A DNA stretch of 64,000 nucleotides from CAWCWN01 sp963799245 (lineage in GTDB: Bacteria > Chloroflexota > Ktedonobacteria > Ktedonobacterales > Ktedonobacteraceae), in NCBI GenBank assembly GCA_963799245.1, contig CAWCWN010000003.1:1240001-1304000 (forward strand), read 5' to 3'. The translations under genes and the position numbers were made by a program. Every line of letters begins with the position of its first letter. Position 1 is the stretch's first letter. A model generated the notes under the pieces. The model worked only from the letters and a program-made list of their open reading frames with translations, had not been told where the DNA came from and did no database searches. Positions 45,639-53,698 of the stretch are shown one piece after another.

Positions 45639-47045
45639 GTGTCTATCATCACCGTTATCGGTACGGGATATGTAGGGCTGGTTACCGGTACATGCCTGGC
45701 CGACATGGGCAACCAGGTTACCTGTGTTGATATCATACCCGAAAAAATTGAACGCCTCGAACATGGCATCCTGCCCATCTATGAGCCGGGCCTGGAAGAA
45801 CTGGTTGAACGCAATTTGCATGCCGGGCGCCTGCGCTTTACAACCAGTTATAAAGCAGGCCTGGACAACTGCGATTTTATTTTTATCGCCGTGAATACCC
45901 CTACCGGTTCGAGCGCCGGAGGGGCCGATATGCGTTATGTGGAGAACGCGGCCCGCAGTATAGCAGAAGAGCTCGATCACTATGCCGTGATTATTAACAA
46001 AAGTACGGTACCCGTGGGTAGTGGAGATGTCGTCAGCCGTATTATTCACAACAACCTTGCCCGGCCGGATGTGCGTTTTGGCGTCGTTTCTAACCCGGAA
46101 TTTTTGCGTGAGGGCTCGGCCGTCCAGGACTTCCAGTACCCTGACCGCGTGGTACTCGGCTCGTCGGATCCGGAAGCCTCCCAGAAAGTTGCCCTGCTCT
46201 ATCTGCCCTTGCGCGCTCCCATCGTCACGACGGATCTGTACACGGCCGAGATGATCAAATATGCGTCGAACGCCTTCCTGGCGACGAAGATCTCGTTCAT
46301 CAATGAAATCGCCCAGATTTGCGAGCGCCTGGGCGCGGATGTCAAAGAGGTAGCCGTTGGCATGGGCCACGATAAGCGTATTGGCCGGGCCTTCCTGGAC
46401 GCCGGCCTGGGCTATGGCGGCAGTTGTTTCCCCAAAGATGTGCGCGCGCTTGCTCATATGGCCGCCGAAGCCGGCCTGCATCCCCAGATGCTCAACGCGG
46501 TCATGGAGATTAACCATGATCAGCGCCGCCTGGTTGTGAACAAGCTCAGTTCCATTCTTGGCTCTCTGCGTGGTTGCACCATCGGCGTACTGGGCCTGGC
46601 TTTTAAGCCCAATACTGATGATATGCGCGAGGCCCCTTCGGTCGATATCATTCGCTGGGTCACGAGCCAGGGCGCGACTGTACGCGTCTATGACCCTGTC
46701 GCTGCGCAGACGGCGCATGAGGTCTTTGAACGCGAGGGTATTCGCCAGGATATGGTGATCTTCCGCGAGAACGCCTATCAGGTGGCGGAAGGAGTGGATG
46801 GCCTGGTCATTGTGACTGAATGGAACGAGTTTAAATCGCTCAACATGCTTCAGATTCGCAAAGCAATGCGCCGCCCGGTGCTGATTGATGGGCGCAACAT
46901 TTACGAAGCGGCGGAGATGGGTCGCCTGGGCTTTATCTATCGCGGTATGGGCAGGGGAACTGGCCCCGCTCCCTCGGTCCTGCCTTCCGGTGACAGCACC
47001 ACTATGCCCCAGCGCCAGCTGCTTGAAGGTGTCAACGGGAATTGA
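45639..47045 (+). CDS. ugd: UDP-glucose 6-dehydrogenase
   Basis: 468 residues from GTG 45639, with GAGGAG 8 bases upstream. It oxidises UDP-glucose to UDP-glucuronate with two NAD+, supplying cell-wall or capsule polymers. Motifs: N-terminal Rossmann GTGYVGLVTG, AVNTPTG, NPEFLREGSAVQDF, the catalytic GYGGSCFPKD with Cys263, and FKPNTDDMREAPS. 468 residues is normal (about 430-460); the end has a Ser/Thr/Gln-rich tail. It sits between the MBL-hydrolase and acpS, all on the plus strand. Confidence 0.96.
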   Translation: MSIITVIGTGYVGLVTGTCLADMGNQVTCVDIIPEKIERLEHGILPIYEPGLEELVERNLHAGRLRFTTSYKAGLDNCDFIFIAVNTPTGSSAGGADMRYVENAARSIAEELDHYAVIINKSTVPVGSGDVVSRIIHNNLARPDVRFGVVSNPEFLREGSAVQDFQYPDRVVLGSSDPEASQKVALLYLPLRAPIVTTDLYTAEMIKYASNAFLATKISFINEIAQICERLGADVKEVAVGMGHDKRIGRAFLDAGLGYGGSCFPKDVRALAHMAAEAGLHPQMLNAVMEINHDQRRLVVNKLSSILGSLRGCTIGVLGLAFKPNTDDMREAPSVDIIRWVTSQGATVRVYDPVAAQTAHEVFEREGIRQDMVIFRENAYQVAEGVDGLVIVTEWNEFKSLNMLQIRKAMRRPVLIDGRNIYEAAEMGRLGFIYRGMGRGTGPAPSVLPSGDSTTMPQRQLLEGVNGN

Positions 47046-47084
47046 CCTGGGCGGAGAATCCCCAGATTCGCAGAAGGGGAAAGC

Positions 47085-47609
47085 ATGCCAGAAGAAGATC
47101 CACCATTGTTGTTTACACCCCTGGTACGCCAGCCAGGGACGGCTATGCCCGATTGGCTTTTTGGGCCCGCGGGAGTGGCGGGTTTACCCGCCCCACTGCA
47201 CCCTCCCCAGGGCGTGAACGTGGCGGTGGGCATCGATATCATCGAGGTTGGACGCGTGCGCAGGGTGCTTGAGAAACACGACGAACGTTTTCTCAAGCGC
47301 GTCTTCACCGCGCGCGAGGTTCAACAGTGTCGAGGGAAGGTAGCGCGCCTGGCCGGCCGCTTCGCGGCCAAAGAGGCCATCAGCAAGGCCCTGGGAACTG
47401 GCCTGCATGGCGTAGCCTGGCGCGAGATGGAGATCGTGCAGTTGCGCAGTGGACGTCCAACGGTCACGCTTCACGGCAATGCCAGGCGCCGCGCTGAACT
47501 GCTTGGTTTGAGCGCTTTTGATGTGAGCATCGCCGACCTGGCAGAATTTTCTATCGCCATCGCGGTAGCCATCCAGACTACTATGCCATCCTCTCAGGGA
47601 TCTGTTTGA
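47085..47609 (+). CDS. acpS: Holo-[acyl-carrier-protein] synthase with N-terminal extension
   Basis: 174 residues. It moves 4'-phosphopantetheine from CoA to ACP. VGIDIIEV at about 48-55 carries the Mg-binding Asp, and RFAAKEAISKALGTG (about 87-101) has the catalytic Glu and Lys. A normal AcpS is about 125 residues and begins at VGIDI; here some 45 residues rich in Pro/Gly precede it. The start at 47085 is supported by AAGGGGAAAG just upstream; a GTG at 47224 could give the short form. It follows ugd by 39 bases, and dtd follows. Confidence 0.92.
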   Translation: MPEEDPPLLFTPLVRQPGTAMPDWLFGPAGVAGLPAPLHPPQGVNVAVGIDIIEVGRVRRVLEKHDERFLKRVFTAREVQQCRGKVARLAGRFAAKEAISKALGTGLHGVAWREMEIVQLRSGRPTVTLHGNARRRAELLGLSAFDVSIADLAEFSIAIAVAIQTTMPSSQGSV

Positions 47610-47688
47610 TGCCTGGCGAGCATGCGCTCTGCGAGTAAGAGCAACGCGGGCGACCTACATTCGAGCGGCTGAGCGAGGGGTACAAGAC

Positions 47689-48141
47689 ATGAGAGCTTTG
47701 CTTCAGCGCGTCAACTACGCGCGCGTTGTGGTGGATGAGCGCCCTGTGGGCGCAATAGGGCGGGGCTTCCTGATCCTCCTGGGGGTTGGACAGGGAGATG
47801 GAGAGGCCCAGGTGAAGATGCTGAGCGAGAAGATCGTTCACCTGCGCGTGTTCGAGGATGACGATGGTAAAATGAACCGCTCTCTGCTCGATGTTGGTGG
47901 CCAGGCGCTTGTCGTCTCGCAGTTTACCCTCTATGCCGACGCGCGCAAAGGACGCCGCCCCAGTTTTACCTCCGCAGCGGCGCCTGCAATCGCTAAGCCG
48001 CTGGTTGAAGGCTTTAAAGCCGCCCTGGCTGCCTATAACGTGGTCGTCGCAGGCGGTGAATTTGGCGCTCAGATGGAGGTGGAACTGGTGAATTCGGGAC
48101 CGATCACGATCTGGCTCGACAGCGAGCAGCTTCAAGGCTGA
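47689..48141 (+). CDS. dtd: D-aminoacyl-tRNA deacylase
   Basis: 150 residues. It frees D-amino acids (and glycine on tRNA-Ala) from mischarged tRNA. The family motifs SQFTLYAD (near residues 78-85) and NSGPITIWLDS near the C-terminus carry the Gly-Pro cis pair that gives chirality selection. It starts at ATG 47689 and follows acpS by 79 bases. A stem-loop with T-run at 48167-48192 ends the transcript. Confidence 0.96.
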   Translation: MRALLQRVNYARVVVDERPVGAIGRGFLILLGVGQGDGEAQVKMLSEKIVHLRVFEDDDGKMNRSLLDVGGQALVVSQFTLYADARKGRRPSFTSAAAPAIAKPLVEGFKAALAAYNVVVAGGEFGAQMEVELVNSGPITIWLDSEQLQG

Positions 48142-48166
48142 CTAAGGGTAGTAGAAGGCGGCAAAA

Positions 48167-48192
48167 GCTGGGCGCGCTCCAGCCCGGTTTTT
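48167..48192 (+). terminator. Intrinsic terminator after dtd
   Basis: Stem GCTGG/CCAGC with a 7-base loop, followed by CCGGTTTTT. It would close the MBL-ugd-acpS-dtd run. The rest of the gap to 48325 holds no other supported feature. Confidence 0.55.
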
Positions 48193-48324
48193 GTTAACAT
48201 AACCTCAGGGTACTGCTTTACCGTTTTCTTAATAATCCTCGTCACATGAGCTGCCCTCATCTTACTTTGCCCGCATTTTTCGTGATACTATAAAGACAGA
48301 GAAGAAGAGGAGGTCTATTCGCTC

Positions 48325-48615
48325 ATGCCACAAGAAACAGAGCAACCAAAACAGCTGCAGAAGCAGTCAGACATGCCCCATTTCTCCTGGCCAATATCGC
48401 GGCCAGGTCCATATGCCACACAGCCGCCTCCGGGCCAAAAACCAGTGCCGGGTCGCAGCGATCAGGTGTTTGAGATTGCCTACAACCAGGAAAGCGGTGA
48501 GCCGCTGGATGCTAACCCTTTGCGCTATCATCCAGATGCCTCGCTTGCGGGAAGTACATCCTTTGATCAACAACAGACGGCACCCAGGTTTATGAAAAAA
48601 CGCAAAAAAAGGTGA
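48325..48615 (+). CDS. Small hypothetical polar protein
   Basis: 96 residues. AGAGGAGGT, a near-perfect ribosome binding site, lies 10 bases before ATG 48325. The protein is Pro/Gln/Ser-rich with a basic end (Lys-Lys-Arg-Lys-Lys-Arg), no membrane helix and no recognised domain; probably largely disordered. It is a lone plus-strand gene between dtd and tRNA-Arg. Confidence 0.6.
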   Translation: MPQETEQPKQLQKQSDMPHFSWPISRPGPYATQPPPGQKPVPGRSDQVFEIAYNQESGEPLDANPLRYHPDASLAGSTSFDQQQTAPRFMKKRKKR

Positions 48616-48712
48616 TCGGATTGCGGCGCTCGGCGCGTAGTCATTCAGGTCCCAGCCGATAATCAAGGCGATGAGTTCGCTGATGGTGTTCTTTGGTGAG
48701 GAGGATAAATTA

Positions 48713-48785
48713 TGGGGCTGAGAGGACTCGAACCTCCGGCCTAGTGTTTAGGAAACACTTGCTCTATCCACTGAGCTACAGCCCC
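48713..48785 (-). tRNA. tRNA-Arg (anticodon CCT)
   Basis: Read on the minus strand: acceptor GGGGCTG/CAGCCCC, D arm GCTC/GAGC, anticodon stem AGTGT/ACACT with loop TTCCTAA (anticodon CCT, reading AGG), T stem GGAGG/CCTCT with loop TTCGAGT. Discriminator A at 48713. CCA is not encoded, unlike the tRNA-Pro at 7883. Confidence 0.95.
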
Positions 48786-48868
48786 AGCAAGCAAATGATA
48801 CCACAGCCGTCAATATGCGACTGAATTCAGCGACGCTACATCTCATCGTCCTTTTTTGCGCTGCTTGT

Positions 48869-49090
48869 TCACCTCTGTTCCGCCATGCGCGTCACCAGGG
48901 CCCGCTCCTGCGGCCCAAACCAGGGTGGGTTCCCCGCAGCAGCGTTCTCGGCGACGCGCAGCGCTTGCGTCGTAGCGGGTATGGCGACATGGCAGCGAGG
49001 ATCGCTGAGAATCCACTTGAGGAGTGCCTGCGACCACGTCGTTACCCCAAAGGATTTGAGGGGCCGCAGCTCGGCCTTAGAGACTCTTAC
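48869..49090 (-). pseudogene. C-terminal remnant of an aldo/keto reductase
   Basis: One frame of about 73 codons without a start codon, ending at TGA 48869-48871. It contains FGVTTWSQALLKWILSDPR, HVAIPATT and AAAGNPPWFGPQERALV, matching the end of aldo/keto reductases. It begins at the stop of the alcohol dehydrogenase gene, so the first three-quarters of the reductase (with the catalytic Tyr and Lys) are absent. The region is probably a leftover of deletion or rearrangement; the remnant is well preserved and so rather recent. Confidence 0.65.
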
Positions 49091-50142
49091 ATACTGCTTA
49101 GCGATCGAAGCGTGGAGCGCTCCGCGGTAATCACCACCTTCAAGGCGTCTCCAGGATTGGCCACCATCTTGAAGGCCTCGGCGGCCTCGCTGAGTGGAAG
49201 GCGATGGGTAATCAGTGCTTCAGCATGAATGCGCTTATAGCGCAGCAGTTCCAGGGCCTGTCTTGTCTCGTAGGGGCCGGCCGAATAGCTGCTGCGCAGG
49301 CTAATCTCCTGAAAAAAGAGGATGTTGGGTTGAAGCGGGAGTATTTCATTGGGCGAAGAGGGGGCGAAAAGTAAAACCGTTCCTCCCGCCCCCACCAGCT
49401 CTACGCCCTGCTGCATCGCGCTAATCTTGGACGGTGTCACGATCACTATATCCGGCTTGAGCCCATTGTTGATGGCTTGAATCTGCTGTAGTAGTGGTTC
49501 CGCCCCGGGATCAAGCGCAAAATCGATGCCGACCTCCAGCGCGCGCTGGCGCCGGTAGGCTATGGGATCAATGATCATTACGCATGCAGCCCCGCGCAGC
49601 CCGGCCAGCTGGCCCAGCATAAGCCCGTTGCTGCCCGCGCCCAGGATGCAGACACTATCTCCGGCCTGGACTGCGGCGCGATCAATGCCGCGTATGCAGC
49701 AGGCCAGCGGCTCAATCAAAGTAGCGGTTTCAAATTCGATCTCGGCTGGCAATGCGAGGACATCAAGCTGGACATTGGGGGCGGGCACGCGCACATACTC
49801 GGCCAGCCCGCCGGGATAGAGCCGCGTCGCCCGAAAAGTGACGCATTGGGAAAACGAGCCGCGCTGGCAGAAGTGACAGACCATACACGGCACATGGTGA
49901 TGGGAAAATACCCTCTGCCCGACGCTGAACTGCTGTATCTCTCCTCCCGTGGCGACCACCACGCCAACTGGCTCGTGTCCGGGATAGAGAGGGGCGCGTG
50001 GCTGCATATACCACTGCATGACATCGGAGGCACAGATGCCACACGCGCGTAGCTCTATCAGAAGTTCACCAGGACCTATCTCAGGGACGGGCAGCTCTAC
50101 AATACGCACATCATCGTTGGCATGATACTCAACAACACGCAT
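49087..50142 (-). CDS. Zinc-dependent alcohol dehydrogenase
   Basis: 351 residues of the medium-chain type. Catalytic zinc ligands: Cys in GICASD and GHEPVG His-Glu; structural zinc site Cys at CMVCHFCQRGSFSQC. Rossmann motif GAGSNG near residue 175, and the tail HRLPLSEAAEAFKM. It resembles sorbitol/threonine dehydrogenases of the TDH group; the substrate is unknown. It is followed directly by the aldo/keto reductase remnant, and its start ATG 50142 lies 5 bases after the cupin gene stop, so the two genes are probably co-transcribed. The cofactor is likely NAD or NADP. Confidence 0.9.
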   Translation of the reverse strand: MRVVEYHANDDVRIVELPVPEIGPGELLIELRACGICASDVMQWYMQPRAPLYPGHEPVGVVVATGGEIQQFSVGQRVFSHHHVPCMVCHFCQRGSFSQCVTFRATRLYPGGLAEYVRVPAPNVQLDVLALPAEIEFETATLIEPLACCIRGIDRAAVQAGDSVCILGAGSNGLMLGQLAGLRGAACVMIIDPIAYRRQRALEVGIDFALDPGAEPLLQQIQAINNGLKPDIVIVTPSKISAMQQGVELVGAGGTVLLFAPSSPNEILPLQPNILFFQEISLRSSYSAGPYETRQALELLRYKRIHAEALITHRLPLSEAAEAFKMVANPGDALKVVITAERSTLRSLSSM

Positions 50143-50147
50143 CTATT

Positions 50148-50528
50148 TCACCGTTTCGCAGGAACTACACACAGAAAACCAAAGGGCTCTTCACCCCGGG
50201 TAAAGAACTGGTGCACTTCGTCGCCGGAGATATACACCACGTCTCCCGCGGCCAGGGCATGCTCCTGATCGCCAAGGCGCAGACGCGCCCGCCCGTGTAA
50301 AACGTACACAGCGTGATCATGCGCATGCCTGTCGAGCGAGGTATGTCCGCCGGGCTGGACGGCAAAGTAACGCAGATGGAACTTCGATGAGCCTTCATCA
50401 GCCCCGACCAGCACCTGGCGGCTGGCCCCTTCGGCACCACTGTCGGCCGGGCCATACTGACGCAGCTGTACATCCCGCCAGCGCAATTCACCGTGCTCCA
50501 TATTCCCCTGGCGATGAACCGTACTCAT
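50148..50528 (-). CDS. Cupin-domain protein
   Basis: 126 residues. The cupin core is clear: RYFAVQPGGHTSLDRHAHDHAVYVLHGRARLRLGD (cupin motif 1 with His-x-His and Glu replaced by Ala-Val) and GDVVYISGDEVHQFF (motif 2 His). It may bind a metal via its His residues. Functions range from isomerases to sensors; context with an alcohol dehydrogenase (5-base gap) suggests handling of a small sugar or alcohol. AAGGAG precedes ATG 50528 at 9 bases, with an extended -10 (TGCTATAAT) at 50574-50582. Confidence 0.85.
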   Translation of the reverse strand: MSTVHRQGNMEHGELRWRDVQLRQYGPADSGAEGASRQVLVGADEGSSKFHLRYFAVQPGGHTSLDRHAHDHAVYVLHGRARLRLGDQEHALAAGDVVYISGDEVHQFFTRGEEPFGFLCVVPAKR

Positions 50529-50573
50529 AAAAAAGGCTCCTTCTGGCTATCTATTTCTGCACGTATGCACTGA

Positions 50574-50582
50574 ATTATAGCA
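50574..50582 (-). promoter_or_regulatory. Extended -10 for the cupin-alcohol dehydrogenase run
   Basis: Minus-strand TGCTATAAT, about 45 bases before the cupin start. Confidence 0.5.
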
Positions 50583-50634
50583 CAGGGGGCCTCCTGGCCA
50601 CTCTCACCCAATTTCGCCCGCTGGTCGCAGCGTA

Positions 50635-50643
50635 TGCTACAAT
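50635..50643 (+). promoter_or_regulatory. Extended -10 for the second alcohol dehydrogenase
   Basis: TGCTACAAT, identical to the nonamer at 607-615. It covers the first in-frame ATG (50634), so the true start is ATG 50673. Confidence 0.5.
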
Positions 50644-50672
50644 GTCAGAAAACAGAGAAAGTAGAGACAGAG

Positions 50673-51730
50673 ATGATGCTGGCCGCCATGTTTTATGCGC
50701 CGATGGACGTGCGCCTGGAACAGAGACCGCTGCCGCAAGTAGGGACTGGCGAAGTCTTACTTCAGGTGGCTGCTGCCACCACCTGCGGCACGGATGTGAA
50801 AGCGTATCGCCGAGGCCACCCCCTGCTCTATCGCACTACCCCGGCTGGTTTTGGCGATGAAGTGGCCGGCATAGTGGCCGCCACAGGTGCCGAGGTAAGC
50901 TCCTGTCGTGAAGGCGACGCTGTTGTCGTGGCAAATTCGGCGCCCTGTTTTCAGTGCTTCTATTGTCGTCGCGGGCGGTATAGCCTGTGCGAAGATCTGC
51001 TCCTCCTCAATGGCGCGTACGCGGAGTACCTGCTTGTGCCCGCGCGCATTGTGCGTCATAATCTCTACCAGATACCGGCCGGCACGACGTTCATCGCGGC
51101 AGCCCTGACCGAACCGCTGGCCTGCGCCCTGCATGGGGTGGATGCCAGCAACATCGCCGCGGGCGATAGCGTTGCTGTTCTGGGTTCCGGCCCATTGGGC
51201 CTGTTACTGGCTGCAGTGGCTAAACTGCGTGGCGCGCATGTAGTGCTGACCGGTCACGGCGCGGAGCGGCTGGCGCTGGGCTCGCATTTCGGCGCGGATG
51301 TCGTTATCGATGTGAGCGCTATGTCGCCGCAGGAGCAGCGCGAGGCCGTGCTCGCGCAGACGGAGGGCGCGCGGGGGGCGGACGTTGTCATCGAGGCTGT
51401 GGGCACGCCGGAGACATGGAGCCTGGCGGCTCAAATGGCGCGCCCGGGCGGCCTGGTTAACTTTTTGGCGGCTGCCCGCGGGGAACGCGGGTCGCGCTGG
51501 AGACCCAGCCAATCCACTACAGCGAACTGACCATCAAAGGAGTATTTCATCACACTCCCGCCTACTTTGCCCAGGCTCTTAATAGTATCGCGGGCCACCA
51601 GGTCGATGTAGAGGCGCTGATCAGCGAGCGCGTTCCGCTCTCAGCGACCCTGGAGGTCCTCGACCGCCTCTGCCACAGGCGGGGCGTCAAATATGCCCTG
51701 CTGCCGCCCGCGTTTGCAAGCTCGCTTTAA
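50673..51730 (+). pseudogene. Second zinc alcohol dehydrogenase, frameshifted at a T-run
   Basis: The first 264 codons encode a medium-chain dehydrogenase: TTCGTDVK catalytic Cys, GFGDEVAG (Gly-Phe-Gly-Asp-Glu, His of GHE replaced by Asp), CFQCFYCRRGRYSLC structural zinc site, GSGPLG Rossmann motif. At the five-T run 51462-51466 the frame breaks; adding one T restores FGGCPRGTRVALET, then IHYSELTIKGVFHHTPAYF to a natural end at TAA 51730. The total would be about 352 residues. It is divergent from the cupin-dehydrogenase pair and may be a recent duplicate-like relative of the first gene. Either a sequencing slip or a real homopolymer frameshift. Confidence 0.82.
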
Positions 51731-51733
51731 GCC

Positions 51734-52420
51734 TCACTGTGCTTCTCCTTCCAACCCGCTCTCCCTGCCTGCGTCCGGCTGCCTATCTGCCGGCATCTGA
51801 GGCAGGGCGCGTGCGGGTAGAGCGAAGAATAAAGCCAGGATGAAGATGAGGATGACACAGGCTATTGTACTGAACAAGGCCACGATGATAGTAACAAGGT
51901 AGAGTAAAGGGCCAAATAGATACTGTCCGCTGATAGCCCTGACGAAGCGTGGGTCAACATTTTTGCCCAGGAGGCGGTTATGGTGAGAGGCGTAGCGCCA
52001 GAGCAGGTTGTAGCAGATGGCCATAATCATGTTTGTCGCGCTGTATATAACGGCGGGCTGGTGAATATTGAGGTTGGTAAAAGACTCTGCCAGTAAAGCG
52101 GTGGGAACGGGTATAAAGACGATCACCAACAAGAGCAGGAGGTTAAGTAGCATCAAGCCGGTATCGGTGCGCTTGATGCGTTCAAACAGGCGATGGTGAT
52201 TTAGCCACATGATGCCGATCGTCACGAAGCTGGTCACATAGGCAACCAGACTTGGCCACTGATCGAAAAGTATATTCCAGCTTGAAGTCTCAGGCAATTT
52301 GTCGGGTATCTTTATGTTCAGCACCAGCAGCGTAATGGCGACGGCGAAGACGCCATCGCTAAAGGCCTCCAGGCGACCGGTCTCTTTATCTTCCATGCGC
52401 GCACGTCTCTCATCTTCCAT
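51734..52420 (-). CDS. TMEM175-family potassium channel
   Basis: 228 residues, about six membrane helices. The signature RLEAFSDGVFAVAITLLVL with FSDG lies in the first helix, as in bacterial TMEM175 channels, followed by HHRLFE and the helices of the family. Such channels conduct K+ across the membrane. ATG 52420 is used; the ribosome binding site is weak and a start at 52396 is equally possible. It ends 4 bases from the stop of the second alcohol dehydrogenase on the opposite strand, and lies next to the HD-GYP gene on the same strand. Confidence 0.85.
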   Translation of the reverse strand: MEDERRARMEDKETGRLEAFSDGVFAVAITLLVLNIKIPDKLPETSSWNILFDQWPSLVAYVTSFVTIGIMWLNHHRLFERIKRTDTGLMLLNLLLLLVIVFIPVPTALLAESFTNLNIHQPAVIYSATNMIMAICYNLLWRYASHHNRLLGKNVDPRFVRAISGQYLFGPLLYLVTIIVALFSTIACVILIFILALFFALPARALPQMPADRQPDAGRESGLEGEAQ

Positions 52421-52651
52421 AGTAATAAAGCAGCGCTTCGCACATGCTGCTCGCGTGCAAAGCGGCCAGTTGCAATGCTTCTTATGCAATGTAGGTATTT
52501 TCCCTGAACGACTAATCGTCAGTGACAGAGGAATCCTCAACCCTATTAACAGCCTCATAGGCGAAATCATTCCCCCGCTAGAGAGCGCCAGGGGGTCCGG
52601 CAGCTACGCTGCACGCCAGGAAAGTATGGATAGACACACCTGGAACGTCTT

Positions 52652-53329
52652 TTACGTCAGGAGGTCCTCGTTCGGCCCCAGGCCATCACCCAGCGGCAGT
52701 AAAGTGTCCGGGAGAAAAGGTGAGGCATGGCTCAGGCGGGTGGGCAGGGGACAAAGGCGCTGTGGCAGGGTAAAATTGGGGTTTGTATCTAGCAGGTGCA
52801 GGAACGCGCGCACCAGCGTGGGATCAAAGCTGGTGCCTGAACCAAGCAGCAGGCGCTCGCGCGCCATATCTATCGAAAGCGGAACCTTGTATGGGCGCTG
52901 TGAAGTAAGAACATCATAAACATCGGCAATAGTCAATATACGCGCGCTCAAGGGTATCTCCTCACCACGCAGGCCCGTGGGATAGCCACGGCCATTCCAG
53001 GCCTCATGATGGTAGAGAACCGTGTCTACGAAAAAAGCGTGGATATCGCAGCCGATCAGAATGCGCGCGCCTATCAGCGGGTGGCGTTCGATGGCTCGAC
53101 GCTCATCGTCGGAGAGCGCCTCTGACTTATTCAGGATGTCGTTTGCGATCCACGTCTTGCCTAGATCGTGGACTAATGCCGCCAGGGCGAGGTCACGTGC
53201 ATTACGCCGGCTCCAGCCAAGATACCGCGCCAGGCGCTGGGCATACGTTGCCACCCGCCGCGAGTGCTCATAGGTCACAATGTCGCGTTCCTGGATGCTC
53301 CTGGCGAAGGAAAAAAGTATCCCTCTCAT
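52652..53329 (-). CDS. HD-GYP domain protein
   Basis: 225 residues. HD motif VHDLGKTWIANDILNK, then HPLIGARIL, HHEAWNGRGYPTGLRGEEIPLSARILTIADVYDVLTSQRPYK: the GYP signature and its metal ligands are complete. HD-GYP enzymes hydrolyse cyclic-di-GMP. There is no sensor domain, so it is a stand-alone enzyme in the cytoplasm. ATG 53329 is used; a GTG at 53365 would add 12 residues. It is divergent from the SbcD-like gene; 330 bases without a gene lie between them, with weak AT-rich promoter-like sequence only and two tiny leader frames. Confidence 0.9.
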   Translation of the reverse strand: MRGILFSFARSIQERDIVTYEHSRRVATYAQRLARYLGWSRRNARDLALAALVHDLGKTWIANDILNKSEALSDDERRAIERHPLIGARILIGCDIHAFFVDTVLYHHEAWNGRGYPTGLRGEEIPLSARILTIADVYDVLTSQRPYKVPLSIDMARERLLLGSGTSFDPTLVRAFLHLLDTNPNFTLPQRLCPLPTRLSHASPFLPDTLLPLGDGLGPNEDLLT

Positions 53330-53639
53330 CTCTCGCTCTTTATAGTTGTGCGCTGCTCCTGCCACATTACGCCCCCATAGTGTTCTGAACCTGCTTGCCG
53401 TTATGTAACTGCTCGCAATAATTCTAATATTGGCAGATACTATAGTAATATGTCCCTCCGTTTCCTGTCTACGCTTCCGCTACAATCGGTACTTTTGTAT
53501 CACCTGCTTGTTTTTGGGCTCCTATTCCCCAAATAGTCCTTTTTATAGACCTGTTAGTTTTTAATCGCACTTATTTGTGATAGACTCAATTTTATAGGTA
53601 TGCAGAAAAGAAGTGGGAAACCTAATGAAAGGAGGAGCG

Positions 53640-53698
53640 GTGCTGCTTGCTCGTGCATGAATGCATTTAGTAGCGTCTCCGCCTCACTCATGGCATGA
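53640..53698 (+). promoter_or_regulatory. Possible tandem leader peptides before the SbcD-like gene
   Basis: AAAGGAGGAGCG precedes GTG 53640, a 6-codon frame ending at TGA 53658-53660. ATG 53657 overlaps this stop (ATGA) and opens a 13-codon frame ending at TGA 53696-53698, which in turn overlaps ATG 53695 of the SbcD-like gene (ATGA). The main gene has no ribosome binding site of its own, so coupled re-initiation is plausible. Confidence 0.35.

Noticed and set aside
45528..46718. 396-residue minus-strand frame opposite ugd
   Set aside because: Long only because ugd codon use leaves the antisense frame open; the plus strand carries all dehydrogenase motifs.
48815..49228. 137-residue plus-strand frame after tRNA-Arg
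   Set aside because: It is antisense to the aldo/keto reductase remnant and the end of the alcohol dehydrogenase.
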